DNA of 37,043 nucleotides, taken from the NCBI GenBank assembly GCA_050943615.1, contig JBMNPN010000014.1, positions 1 through 37,043 of the forward strand, in the 5' to 3' direction. Below the pieces are notes generated by a model. That model searched no databases. It was not told the DNA's origin and was given only the letters and a program-made list of their open reading frames with translations. Origin of the DNA: CACZQA01 sp050943615. GTDB lineage: Bacteria; Actinomycetota; Coriobacteriia; Coriobacteriales; QAMH01. A program made the translations under genes and the position numbers. Below, piece after piece: positions 1-8,393 of this stretch. The first letter of the stretch is position 1. The number at the start of each line of letters is the position of its first letter.

Positions 1-1436
1 TTCACGTCGAGATTGGCACCGGCGGTGGTCGTGAGCGTCACGTCGTGCTCGGTGTCCTTATCGATGACCACCCAGCTGGGTCCGTCGTCCTCGACGACGC
101 GGTACTTGCCGTCCCTGAGACCGGTAATCTTGCCGACGCCGCCGTCGCCGGTGGTGATGGTGGCGTAGTCAGCGCCATTGTACCAGCCGCTGACGATGTT
201 CCCGTCATCATCCAGCTTGTAAACCTTGAACGAGACGCCGCTGAGCGCGGTTTGCGAGTCGCCGACGGTCTTGGTGATCTGGAGGGTTCCGGGCGTGACG
301 CCGGTGGCGGTGGAGGAGTTGTTGGGGACCTGGATCGAGGTGTGGACGGTATCCGTCACGGACTCGGTCATCGTGGTGTCCTGGTGCGTCACCAAGGCAT
401 CGTTGATCGCCCACTCGTCCGCTTTATGAGATGAAAGGTTGGCCCTGAACTGGAAGAACACGCAGACGGGCTTGCCATGGACGTTTGTCGCGCTCCCGGG
501 ATAGGAGTTGAGGCTCGACGCCGGAATCGAAATGTTAACCACGTTGCCGGTCGTCGTGACTGTGCCGCCCATCGTATCAGTAATCCAGGTTCTTACGGCG
601 GAATCCCCAGACTCGCCAGTGCCCCAATGTCTGTTACCGTTGCTGTCGAGATAATAGACATTGACTGCTGTGAGGCTGTCGAACGTCTGGCCTACCCCAC
701 GCTGGTTATTCAAATCGTCTTTAATGGTGACGGTGCCCGAGTTGTTCGAGGCAAAGTTCCAGTTCACGCGGACGGTCCAGTAGACGTGGTCATGATCCTG
801 GTTGGTATCATCCCCATGCGTCCAAGCCGCGACCTTGTCGGCAAAGCCGACGCCCACCGAAGAGTCGCCAGGCTTGACCGTGACAGTAGAGGTCTGGCCG
901 CCAGAGGTGACCGTAACATCCTGGTTCTCCTGCGTCATGTTGCGCGCCCGAACGGTAAAGGTGACGCTGCCCTTCACGTTGTAGTATTTTTCGACGTTCT
1001 CGTCGAACGTTGCGGTCACACCGCTGCTCGTGATGTTGACCTTACCGACGATCGGGTGGTTGTCGGCGTCGTGGGGGTCACTGGAATCCGTGACGGTCCT
1101 GTCGGTGAGGACGATGTCGAGCGTCGTATTGGATTCGACATCGAGATAGGCGTTGCCACTGGTAGGCCACGTTACGGAGATAACGTCACCACCCTGGATG
1201 TCTCTCTTGCCCGTGGCGTCGTAGTTCATCGTGTACGTGACTCTGCCCCAGTCGCTGGCCGTTGTCCTGTCCGCGGTGATGCTCGTAACGTACGTGCTCG
1301 AAACGTCTTCTGCCCATGCTTGGATTGGGTGTATCCCGCCCATCATGAAGATGATCATGGCCAATGACAGGATGAAGGCGCCAGCTGTCCGGCCGAAAGT
1401 ACGGCAGGACTCAGGCAGTGCTTTCTCAAAGCTCAT
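1..1436 (-). CDS. Secreted Cna/SpaA-type surface adhesin, 3' part outside the window
   Basis: The frame starts at the ATG at 1436 and stays open to the left edge, giving 478 codons with no stop, so the C-terminus (where an LPXTG sorting signal would lie) is not visible. A GGGGAG ribosome binding site sits 7-8 bases upstream. Residues 1-42 look like a Sec signal peptide: Arg-containing N-region, hydrophobic core AFILSLAMIIFMMGG, cleavage probably after IQAWA. Residues ~45-370 are rich in Thr, Asn, Asp and Val with few Lys, as in the Ig-like beta-sandwich domains of collagen-binding (Cna) adhesins. Residues ~385-478 fit a SpaA/Cna_B prealbumin-like domain: GTLQITKTVGD, LSGVSFKVYKLD, ITGLRDGKYRVVE. 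This domain often carries isopeptide bonds. Inferred role: cell-wall anchored adhesion or pilus-tip protein. No sortase gene lies in the window. The ligand is unknown. Confidence 0.85.
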   Translation of the reverse strand, partial: MSFEKALPESCRTFGRTAGAFILSLAMIIFMMGGIHPIQAWAEDVSSTYVTSITADRTTASDWGRVTYTMNYDATGKRDIQGGDVISVTWPTSGNAYLDVESNTTLDIVLTDRTVTDSSDPHDADNHPIVGKVNITSSGVTATFDENVEKYYNVKGSVTFTVRARNMTQENQDVTVTSGGQTSTVTVKPGDSSVGVGFADKVAAWTHGDDTNQDHDHVYWTVRVNWNFASNNSGTVTIKDDLNNQRGVGQTFDSLTAVNVYYLDSNGNRHWGTGESGDSAVRTWITDTMGGTVTTTGNVVNISIPASSLNSYPGSATNVHGKPVCVFFQFRANLSSHKADEWAINDALVTHQDTTMTESVTDTVHTSIQVPNNSSTATGVTPGTLQITKTVGDSQTALSGVSFKVYKLDDDGNIVSGWYNGADYATITTGDGGVGKITGLRDGKYRVVEDDGPSWVVIDKDTEHDVTLTTTAGANLDV

Positions 1437-1972
1437 GTTGTGCTCCCCTTAGCACTTTTGGCCGGCGAACCTTAGAGTGAGAAGGCATGCTTAAGCACAG
1501 ACGCCAGCCGATTGCAATATTGAAAACGCTTACTTATACAGCATAGCTTTTTCAGATGTAACTTTGTATACATTTTGCAAGAAAATTTGAAATGAACCTT
1601 GTGCGAGAATTTCGACACAGTGGGTAATTAATATTTTTTACCCCTCTTGAAGTGCTCAAACGTCTGAAATGTATAGAAAAGGAATAGCTTAGTATACAGT
1701 TTTTATATGACGCATATTAGATAAACTTTATTCATTAGATTCAAATATTTTGTAATAAACATACACTTTAAGTAGATATTGAACTAAATTTTGTTTCCGC
1801 ATGTCAAAGCCCCTGTTGTCTCGTGCAAACATTTTGAAAGCATCCTCGATTGCAGGCCATAGAGAAATGCGTTCGTGCCAGTCGCATTCCGGGAAGTTCC
1901 CTGAATGCAGCACACGCGTCTGACCTGCAATGATTCATCTATTAATTTTATTTACCGCATTTGACCTGCAGG
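1437..1972. other. AT-rich intergenic region with a possible gene remnant
   Basis: About 540 bases without a convincing gene. 1500-1960 is clearly more AT-rich than the neighbouring coding DNA. A minus-strand open frame with a GTG start at 1913 runs 61 codons to 1728 and ends in KVYVYYKIFESNE. It has no good ribosome binding site and I recognise no family, so it may be a decayed 3' end of a foreign gene or chance. The 9-mer TGACCTGCA occurs twice (1921-1929 and 1962-1970). The composition suggests either a long regulatory leader for the adhesin or acquired DNA. Confidence 0.4.
1533..1561 (-). promoter_or_regulatory. Predicted promoter of the adhesin gene
   Basis: Read on the minus strand there is a TTACAT -35 hexamer (1556-1561), a 17-base spacer and a TATAAG -10 hexamer (1533-1538). 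It stands about 95 bases upstream of the adhesin ATG inside an AT-rich stretch. Assignment is by consensus match only. Confidence 0.45.
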
Positions 1973-2018
1973 AAAAAGGCGCGTCTCATATTGAGAGCTC
2001 CCCCAAATGAGACGCGCC
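1973..2018 (-). terminator. Rho-independent terminator of the aldo/keto reductase gene
   Basis: A perfect 12-base inverted repeat (GGCGCGTCTCAT at 1978-1989, ATGAGACGCGCC at 2007-2018) encloses a 17-base loop. On the minus strand the stem is followed directly by TTTTT (1977-1973). It lies 30 bases beyond the stop codon of the reductase gene. Confidence 0.88.
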
Positions 2019-2048
2019 GCCCTCGCAGATATGGGCTATGACAAATTG

Positions 2049-3191
2049 TCAGTGCCCGAGCACCGGCGTTGACTCGCCTTCCTCGAAGAGCGGCACCGCC
2101 TTCTCGAGCTTATCAATGATGGGGATGTGCTGCGGGCAGGCATTCTCGCATTGCCCGCACTTGATGCAATCAGAGGCACGATGCCCTTCCGAGGTGCTGA
2201 AGCGGTACCAGCTGCGCGCGCCCTTCATCCCGTAGAGCGCGAGGTTGTTGAACGCCTTCATGATCTCGCAAATGGGAATCTCCTTCGGGCAGCCTTTCAT
2301 GCAGTACTTGCACGAGGTGCAGTTGTTGTCCAGCAGCTCTTCGAGCTTTTTCTGCGCGCGCTCGAGCGTGGCACGCTCGTCATCGGAAAGCGGCTTGAAG
2401 CCCTTCAGGAGCTTGACGTTCTCCTCCATCTGCTGAAGCGTGCTCATGCCGGAGAGCACCGTGATGATGCCCGGCACGCTCATCGCGAACCTGAGCGCCC
2501 AGGAAGAGTAGCTCTCATCGGGATTGGCAGCCTTCAGGATGTCTGCCACCTCTTCGGGCGGATTGGCCAGAAGCCCGCCGCGGATGGGCTCCATGATGAT
2601 TACGGGCAGCCCGTGGTCATGCGCCACCTCGACGCACTTGCGCGACTGCGTGTTGCCGTTTTCCCAGTCGGCGTAGTTCACCTGGAGCTGCACGAACTCC
2701 ATCTCGGGATGCGCGGTCAAGATGCCGTCGAGGACCTCGGCGCTATCGTGGTGCGAAAGCCCGATGTGCTTGACCTTGCCCTGCTCTTTGAGCTCCTTGA
2801 AGAAGTCCCAGATCTTGAACTTGTCAAAGACCGCGGTGCGCGTGTTGCCGGTGTTGTGGATGAGGTAGAAGTCGAAATATGAAACGCCCGTCTTCTCGAG
2901 CGAGGTCGTGAACATGGCTCGGGCCTCCTCGGCATCTTTCGCACCAGACCACGCCGCGTTCTTGGAGGCAAGATAATACGAGTCGCGCGGGTATCGCTCC
3001 ACGAGCGCCTGACGGATGGCGTCTTCGGACGGCCCATAGGCACGAGCAGTGTCAAAGTACTTGCCTCCTGCCTGCATGAAGACGTCCACCATCTTCTTGG
3101 TCTGCTCGATGTCGATGGTATCGTCGTCGAGCCGGGGCAGGCGCATGAGCCCGAACCCCAGCTTGGGAATATCCTCGCCCAGATATGCCAT
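2049..3191 (-). CDS. Aldo/keto reductase with C-terminal 2x[4Fe-4S] ferredoxin domain
   Basis: A 380-residue protein of the COG1453-type reductases. The N-terminal TIM-barrel shows the aldo/keto reductase tetrad: Asp47 and Tyr52 in YFDTARAYG, Lys77 in ASKN, His112 in LIHNTG. The C-terminal ~90 residues hold two 4Fe-4S motifs: Cys291/294/297/301 (CTSCKYCMKGC) and Cys342/345/348/352 (CIKCGQCENAC), each followed by Pro. The start at 3191 is chosen because GGCGAAAGGAAGAG precedes it and the family begins near MAYLGEDIPKLGFG. An upstream in-frame start at 3254 would add 21 unrelated residues. The gene is monocistronic and has its own terminator. The Fe-S tail suggests electron exchange with ferredoxin or another protein instead of, or as well as, NAD(P)H. 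Substrate unknown. Confidence 0.93.
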   Translation of the reverse strand: MAYLGEDIPKLGFGLMRLPRLDDDTIDIEQTKKMVDVFMQAGGKYFDTARAYGPSEDAIRQALVERYPRDSYYLASKNAAWSGAKDAEEARAMFTTSLEKTGVSYFDFYLIHNTGNTRTAVFDKFKIWDFFKELKEQGKVKHIGLSHHDSAEVLDGILTAHPEMEFVQLQVNYADWENGNTQSRKCVEVAHDHGLPVIIMEPIRGGLLANPPEEVADILKAANPDESYSSWALRFAMSVPGIITVLSGMSTLQQMEENVKLLKGFKPLSDDERATLERAQKKLEELLDNNCTSCKYCMKGCPKEIPICEIMKAFNNLALYGMKGARSWYRFSTSEGHRASDCIKCGQCENACPQHIPIIDKLEKAVPLFEEGESTPVLGH

Positions 3192-3359
3192 GGCTCTTCC
3201 TTTCGCCCGAGATACAAGCCCTGCGCACCGCTCACAGCATGTGAATAGAGGCAATAAGCCAATAAACGTACCCGCATTCTGAAGCTAGTACGCCGTTTAC
3301 CCTATTGTCGCCGAATACGCAAAGCGCAGGCGGTGTCAGATGAAAAAGTTTCGTAAAGC

Positions 3360-3551
3360 CTACTCTTCAGCAGGGTCGTCGAACGAGAAATCGGACTCGT
3401 CCAGATCATAGCCCGCTTCCTTGGCAAGCTCGATCATTGCCTTTGCAGCGACGTCAAAACCCGTACGCTGCGCATCATGCAATTTGGCCGAAAGCTCCTC
3501 GTCCTGCTCGGCAACCTTCACGAATGCCTGTGCCTTCTCGCTCACGTACAT
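3360..3551 (-). CDS. Nif11-like leader-type small protein
   Basis: A 63-residue acidic protein. Residues 1-50 resemble the Nif11 domain that serves as the leader of many RiPP precursors: SEKAQAFVKVAEQDEELSAK, then a helix ending IELAKEAGYDLDESDF, the hallmark 'AKEAGYD' turn. A GGAAGGAGAA ribosome binding site precedes the ATG at 3551. The C-terminal tail is only FSFDDPAEE, with no Gly-Gly cleavage site and no Cys/Ser/Thr-rich core, and no LanM, radical SAM or cyclodehydratase gene lies nearby. It may therefore be a free-standing Nif11 protein rather than a precursor. It follows the truncated DUF262 gene on the same strand with a 110-base gap. Function is not established. Confidence 0.75.
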   Translation of the reverse strand: MYVSEKAQAFVKVAEQDEELSAKLHDAQRTGFDVAAKAMIELAKEAGYDLDESDFSFDDPAEE

Positions 3552-3661
3552 GGCTTCTCCTTCCAGCGTCAGAAGTTACCCTCGCGCCCTACTTCCTATT
3601 GTAGTCTCACAGGGACATAAACTTCAGCTCGATGGAGAGCTTTTTTCATTCTCACGCTGGT

Positions 3662-4684
3662 CTAGAAGCCACCCTGGCTGGCGCGCGGCGGGACGAGCGT
3701 GGTGCGCTTTCCCTTGGCCCAATCCCACGACCTGAACTCCTTTGAGCTCTCCCCGATGCCGTGGAACTTGTAATTTTCCGACCACATCAGGCAGAAGTCG
3801 CGCAGCTCGATGAGCAGGTCCTCGAGCGTGCCATCGTATTCGTCTTCCACATAGGTCTTGAAGACGCTGTAGCTCTCGCCCTTGTCATGGATGTGCACCT
3901 TGACAAAGCGAATCGTGAGCCAGGTGTGGATACCAGCGTTGAGCTTGGCGGACTCGGGGTCGTCGCCGAACATGATCTCGATGGGCTTCCAGTACTCATT
4001 GTAGAGGCGCTCCTGCTCTTCAGGCGTCTCCGACATCAGCAGATAGTTGCGCACGAGGTCGCCCGTGGTGAGAGGCGTGCCACGCGAGTTGAGCGATTCG
4101 AAGACAAGCTGTGGATGGTCTTCGCGCGTAAGGTCGGCAGAGATCAAGAGCAGTTGCTGGAGACCTTTCCACAATAGCTCGGGATCGAAGTCATCGGCCT
4201 GAGTGGCCTTTTCAAAGACCTTGAAGTTCTCGACCACGCGCGAGGACGTGTGCTCGGGGAGCTCTTTATCGTCGATGAGGGAAAAGAGCGTCTCGCGGTC
4301 CGTGCGCGAGAGCACCAGCTTGTGCTCGTCGCCCACATGGATGAAGGTGCGGTCGACGAAGTCCGCATCGACCGCACCCAGCTTGGTGCCTGTCTTTTGC
4401 AGGTACTTCTGCAAGGCGAGGAAAATGAGGCTCACGGTCACCATACGCTGTTGGCCATCGATGATGCCGAAACGCTCGATGCCCGGTGTGCGCTCGGGCT
4501 CGCGCGAGTAGAGCAGCGTTCCGATGAAGTGCGCGTTGTGTGTGCGCCCGGCGCGCAGGATGTCCTGCCACAGCTGCGTGCACTGCTGGGGGTTCCACGA
4601 ATAGACGCGCTGGTAGACTGGGACGATAAACTGCGTCGATGCCCGCCCGAGCACGTCGACGAACATCTCTTGATTGGTCTGCAT
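3662..4684 (-). CDS. DUF262-family protein (GmrS-like), probably C-terminally truncated
   Basis: A 340-residue protein with the N-terminal DUF262 signature: IVPVYQRVYSWNPQQCTQLW near residues 20-40 and the DGQQR motif in GIIDGQQRMVTV near residue 77. In GmrSD-type modification-dependent restriction systems this domain hydrolyses nucleotides and a C-terminal DUF1524 domain carries the His-Asn-His nuclease. Those proteins usually exceed 550 residues. Here the frame ends at PPRASQGGF and no DUF1524 motif or room for one exists before the Nif11-like gene. It is either a short stand-alone variant or a decayed restriction gene. The start at 4684 is chosen for AGGTGG upstream. An upstream ATG at 4738 falls in an 11-base hairpin. 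No modification partner is present. Confidence 0.75.
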   Translation of the reverse strand: MQTNQEMFVDVLGRASTQFIVPVYQRVYSWNPQQCTQLWQDILRAGRTHNAHFIGTLLYSREPERTPGIERFGIIDGQQRMVTVSLIFLALQKYLQKTGTKLGAVDADFVDRTFIHVGDEHKLVLSRTDRETLFSLIDDKELPEHTSSRVVENFKVFEKATQADDFDPELLWKGLQQLLLISADLTREDHPQLVFESLNSRGTPLTTGDLVRNYLLMSETPEEQERLYNEYWKPIEIMFGDDPESAKLNAGIHTWLTIRFVKVHIHDKGESYSVFKTYVEDEYDGTLEDLLIELRDFCLMWSENYKFHGIGESSKEFRSWDWAKGKRTTLVPPRASQGGF

Positions 4685-4720
4685 AAAGTGCCACCTTAGG
4701 TTTTCGATGGATGATGCGGT

Positions 4721-4750
4721 CGCCTGCCGAAAGCCCACCTTCGGCAGGCG
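4721..4750. repeat. Perfect 11-base hairpin upstream of the DUF262 gene
   Basis: CGCCTGCCGAA (4721-4731) and TTCGGCAGGCG (4740-4750) form a perfect stem with an 8-base loop, 37 bases upstream of the DUF262 start codon. There is no T-tract on either side. It could be a regulatory dyad, or a leader hairpin if transcription starts further upstream. Confidence 0.5.
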
Positions 4751-4881
4751 CTTCGAGTCACCATGATAGCGATGCAGCGGCAGCGAATAAACACGCTCTA
4801 GTAATCTTTAGCTGCACGACTGGGAAATCATCAATGCATGGGAGATGCTCTAAACACTCAAGTGCTCGATCGCCTATCTGG

Positions 4882-5022
4882 TGCACAAGATTTGCGGCTG
4901 GGACCAAATTTGAGTTGATTTTCTCCTTCGAGCGTAAAGAAGCTGCTGGTCAAGAAAGCATGTATAGAAGCAGTGTCCGGAGAGAACACCCGTTTTTTGG
5001 TCCCAGCCGAATATTTCGTGCA
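4882..5022. repeat. Palindrome-ended repeat element, copy 1 (~141 bp, diverged)
   Basis: The left arm (4882-4908, core TTTGCGGCTGGGACCAAA) and right arm (4993-5022, core TTTTTTGGTCCCAGCCGAAT) are inverted copies. The interior contains GCTGGTCAAG...TGTATAG, shared in position and orientation with copy 2. It resembles a MITE or a structured intergenic element. No transposase is visible. Confidence 0.75.
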
Positions 5023-5058
5023 TTTGGCGTTCAAAATGCGTGCGCGATACTAGAAATA

Positions 5059-5201
5059 TGCGCGAGATTTGCGGCTGGGACCAAAATCTATATGGCCTCT
5101 CTCCATATGACCTGAAAAAATCGCTGGTCAAGAGCTCGTGTATAGGGGGCACTACGCGAAAACGGCACCCCCTTTTTGGTCCCAGCCGCAAATCTCGCGC
5201 A
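5059..5201. repeat. Palindrome-ended repeat element, copy 2 (143 bp, perfect 28-base terminal inverted repeats)
   Basis: The arms 5059-5086 and 5174-5201 are exact reverse complements over 28 bases (outer end TGCGCGAGATTTGCGG, inner end GGGACCAAAA). The interior shares GCTGGTCAAG...TGTATAG with copy 1, and 36 bases separate the copies. The arms of copy 1 have drifted while those of copy 2 are intact, which suggests copy 2 is newer or its symmetry is under selection. The open reading frames that cross both copies follow the repeat and are not credible genes. Confidence 0.8.
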
Positions 5202-5396
5202 CAGGTGCTTCAAGAGGCAGTTGCAAGGTATCCTCTTTCCGCGCAGGCATTCCAGTCAAGTACTCGAACCTACCTGCACGAGGGCAACAAGAAGCTCCTG
5301 AACACCTCAGAAATAATCGAAGAAGCAAGCCCAGATGCGTAAAGCCGTGTTCGAATCATCAGCTGCACGTTCAATGCCAGATGTGACGCTCTCGCC
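5202..5396. other. Intergenic tail between repeat element and c-di-GMP gene
   Basis: About 195 bases. No gene, terminator hairpin with T-tract or further copy of the repeat element was found. Together with the two elements and 4751-4881 it makes a ~640-base gene-free stretch. Confidence 0.5.
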
Positions 5397-8393
5397 CTAG
5401 TCGATGCAGGCGAACTGGTCCTTGCCGCGTTTCTTTGCCAGGTACATCGCCTTGTCTGCACGGTCGATCATCTCCTGGCAGTCGCCAGGTTGCATCGTGT
5501 AGCCAATAGATGCCGTCAAGGAAATGTCGGTACCATCGTCGAGCGTGATTTTCGTGGTGCGGACGCATTTGAGCAAATCGGACGCTATGGTCTGGATATT
5601 GCGATTTTCATCTTGGACCAACCCGATGATTTCCTCGCCTCCGTAGCGGTAGAACGAGACGCCGTTCTTTGTTCCGAAGTCCAGGATCGCATTCCCGAGC
5701 ACCTTGAGGCACTTGTCGCCCACCAGATGCCCATAAGTATCGTTGACGTCCTTGAACCCATCGATATCGAGCATCATGACAGCAGCAGCCAGCGCTGCGC
5801 CTCCCTGCTCGACCTTGCCGATCAGATCGTAGAGGTCAAGACGGCTGTTCAGGCCAGTCAGATAGTCGAAGCGCCTGTCGCGGTCCGCCTGCGAATACAT
5901 ATCCCAAGCCTGCTCGACCTCCTTTTCCAGTGCCTCCTTTTCTTGCTGGCTGCGCTGACGCTCGCGCTCGAGCTCTTCTACGCGCGTTTTCTCCTTGGAG
6001 ATGTCGACGCCGTAGATAACGCTTTCGATATGCCCGTTGTTGGGATTTTCGATAAGCTGCGCGGTGACCCGAGCCCAGCGAATCGACTCGTCATCGAAAT
6101 AGGAGAGCGTCTCGAGGATGATCTGGTGCTTGTCCTGCGAATACGCCTCGAGCTGGGCTGTCCTGTTAAAGGTCTTGAAGAACTTCTCTTGACCCTCTTC
6201 ATCTGGGACGAACTCGGCAATCGCGCGAACCGTATCGTCTACCGTGTCGAGATCCTGGATATTCTGCGCGTTCTGGGCATTTCCGCCCGAGCTCAGCCAC
6301 TTGTCCGCAGTCAGGTCCACGTGGAACACGCCCTGCCCCTCGGGAAGGTCCTCGAGGATGGATTTAAGATGGTTCGTGTAGCGGCGCTGGGCAATCTTGG
6401 TGTTGGTCACGTCACGCCCGTACTCGATGAAGACCTTTCTGCCGTTCCAATACGTGTAGCGCCCGATCAGGGAAAAGACATGCTGCCCGTCATCGACCTC
6501 GATGGTCTTTTCGTTCTCGTCTCCCATCTTGTTCATCGGGCAGTGCCCACAAGGCGCATCCAAACCGAGCATGTAGTGGTAGCACTTCTTGCCAACGTAC
6601 GGCTCATCGGGGTGTCCCGAGACAAGGCGCGTCAGCTCGTTGGCAAAGACCATCGTGTGGTCCTCGGGATGGCATACTTGGATGAACATGCCGGAATGGT
6701 CGACCAGGTCGACGAGGTTCTCGAAGTCGATCTCGCGCTTCTTGTACTGCGCGGGCCGCCAGTTGCTCTTCTCGATCTCGTCCTGAGATGATGAAAGATA
6801 GTCCAGAAACGAATCTTCGTTCATCGGCCTGGAGAAGAAGTAGCCCTGAATGTAGTCGCACTTGCACTCTTTCAGGAAGTCCAGCTGCTGCTTCGTCTCG
6901 ACGCCTTCGGCAACCGTCTTCAGCTCGAGCTTATGGCACATATCGATCGTCGAGGAGACGACGGCACGGACCGTCGGGTTGGTCTCGACCTGATCGATAA
7001 AGGACTTGTCGATCTTGATGGCATCGAAAGGGTAGTCTCCGATCATGCTCAGCGACGAGTACCCGCTCCCGAAATCGTCGAGGTAGACACGCGCGCCAAC
7101 CTGCTGGATCTGCTCGAGCATGTAGGCGCAGTTCTGCCGCAGCGCCGCCACGGACGTCTCCGTCACCTCGTAGTTAACCGAACCCTTGGGAAGCGGGCTG
7201 TGCTCCGCGAGGTCGAAGATGTCGCTCATCAGATGGTCGTTGTAGAAGTCCTGCCGCGACAGGTTCACCGAGATCGGAACGGACTTCAGGCCCTTATCCT
7301 GCAAAGATTCCTGGAACTCGTAGACGCGGTACAGCACATAGCGGTCGAGCTCGGAGATGAGCCCACTTTTCTCGAGGGCGGGAATGAATGCCCCGGGAGT
7401 GACGAACCCCAGCTTGGGGTGCTCCCAGCGCACCAGTGCCTCGGCAGAGCACAGCTTTCCGTCTTCGGCGCGCACGACCGGCTGGAAATAGACCTTGAAG
7501 TCCTTGTTGCGAATGTCGTTTTGGAAGTTCGAGGCAATCTCGGCATGGTCGATGTAGTTCTTGCGCATCGCCTCGTTGAACACCGCACAGTTCACGTATT
7601 CGCCCTGCTCGGTGGATTCTTTTGCGATAATCGCCCATTCCACCATATTGGACACGGGAGCCTGCCTGTCGTCGACGTAGTAGATTCCGCAGCGCAGGTG
7701 CAAGTGGATATCGCGATTGCCCTTGTCCCACTCCAGGTTGAGAAGCTCGTCCATGTCTCCGCTTCTGAGGCTTTCTGCCTCGACGAGAAAGATGAACCAG
7801 CCAGATTCTATGCGCGCAGAGACGACCGGTTTAAGCCAGCTGCTGCTCAGGGTGTCGAAGATGTAACGTAAGATCTCGTCTCCACCCTCGACGCCGAACG
7901 TGTCATTGATGGCCTTGAAATTGCGCAGGTCAAACATCACGACAGCGTATTCCTTGTCGTCGGACTGTTCGAGCACGCGCTCCACTTCCCTGATGAAGCC
8001 CTTGCGCGAGTACCCGTCGGTCAACTTGTCGTAGAACTCTTGCTCGAGCAGACGGTCGAGTTCGTCATGCGTCCTCGGGAGCCTGGCAGAGGTGGCCTCG
8101 CTCTCCCCTACCGTGCTCATGATGAGGGCGTGTCCAACCCGCCCGTCGTCAAGCTCGATTTCCACGGCATCGACGGTCTCATAGATCTTTCGAATCGGGT
8201 CCATATAAGTCTGGGGGCCTTGGATGTTGTTGGCAACCGGGCACGTTTCGCATGGCTTGTCCAGATTCATTAAACACGTGTAGCATTTCACGCCCTTTTT
8301 CAGCTGCGGGTACATCTCACGTGCAGACTGATTGCAGCTGATAATGTTGTAGTCAGGGTCGATGACGTACGCGCCCGATGACTCTTTGCTCAT
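5397..8393 (-). CDS. Multi-domain c-di-GMP protein: Cys-rich PAS, degenerate GGDEF, EAL, Cys-rich PAS, PAS, GGDEF
   Basis: A 998-residue cytoplasmic protein with no membrane segments. Order: PAS-like sensor ~7-95 with CYTCLMNLDKPCETCP (Cys37/40/48/51); GGDEF-fold ~145-280 whose active site is ESGWF (196-200), so probably inactive; EAL phosphodiesterase ~285-535 with EALVRW (318-323), DDFGSGYSSLS (439-449), KIDKSF and AEGVET (495-500), apparently active; PAS ~560-665 with CYHYMLGLDAPCGHCP (Cys604/615/618); PAS ~675-800; coiled coil ~800-840; GGDEF ~840-998 with active YGGEEI (917-922), no RxxD inhibitory site in the usual position. It thus appears able to make and break c-di-GMP. The start at 8393 follows AGGGGGC. 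An upstream in-frame start at 8456 adds 21 residues and lacks a better site. Divergent from the second c-di-GMP gene. Confidence 0.9.
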   Translation of the reverse strand: MSKESSGAYVIDPDYNIISCNQSAREMYPQLKKGVKCYTCLMNLDKPCETCPVANNIQGPQTYMDPIRKIYETVDAVEIELDDGRVGHALIMSTVGESEATSARLPRTHDELDRLLEQEFYDKLTDGYSRKGFIREVERVLEQSDDKEYAVVMFDLRNFKAINDTFGVEGGDEILRYIFDTLSSSWLKPVVSARIESGWFIFLVEAESLRSGDMDELLNLEWDKGNRDIHLHLRCGIYYVDDRQAPVSNMVEWAIIAKESTEQGEYVNCAVFNEAMRKNYIDHAEIASNFQNDIRNKDFKVYFQPVVRAEDGKLCSAEALVRWEHPKLGFVTPGAFIPALEKSGLISELDRYVLYRVYEFQESLQDKGLKSVPISVNLSRQDFYNDHLMSDIFDLAEHSPLPKGSVNYEVTETSVAALRQNCAYMLEQIQQVGARVYLDDFGSGYSSLSMIGDYPFDAIKIDKSFIDQVETNPTVRAVVSSTIDMCHKLELKTVAEGVETKQQLDFLKECKCDYIQGYFFSRPMNEDSFLDYLSSSQDEIEKSNWRPAQYKKREIDFENLVDLVDHSGMFIQVCHPEDHTMVFANELTRLVSGHPDEPYVGKKCYHYMLGLDAPCGHCPMNKMGDENEKTIEVDDGQHVFSLIGRYTYWNGRKVFIEYGRDVTNTKIAQRRYTNHLKSILEDLPEGQGVFHVDLTADKWLSSGGNAQNAQNIQDLDTVDDTVRAIAEFVPDEEGQEKFFKTFNRTAQLEAYSQDKHQIILETLSYFDDESIRWARVTAQLIENPNNGHIESVIYGVDISKEKTRVEELERERQRSQQEKEALEKEVEQAWDMYSQADRDRRFDYLTGLNSRLDLYDLIGKVEQGGAALAAAVMMLDIDGFKDVNDTYGHLVGDKCLKVLGNAILDFGTKNGVSFYRYGGEEIIGLVQDENRNIQTIASDLLKCVRTTKITLDDGTDISLTASIGYTMQPGDCQEMIDRADKAMYLAKKRGKDQFACID

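Noticed and set aside
4711..5386. Small proteins encoded across the palindrome-ended elements
   Set aside because: The frames contain the inverted repeat translated twice and are absent of coding signals; repeat elements explain them.
7860..7890. GGDEI sequence in the first GGDEF-fold domain of the 998-residue protein taken as an active site
   Set aside because: It falls in the helix after the metal-binding Asp region (residues 170-174, the usual FGHxxGD position); the true active-site turn is ESGWF at 196-200, so this domain is judged degenerate.
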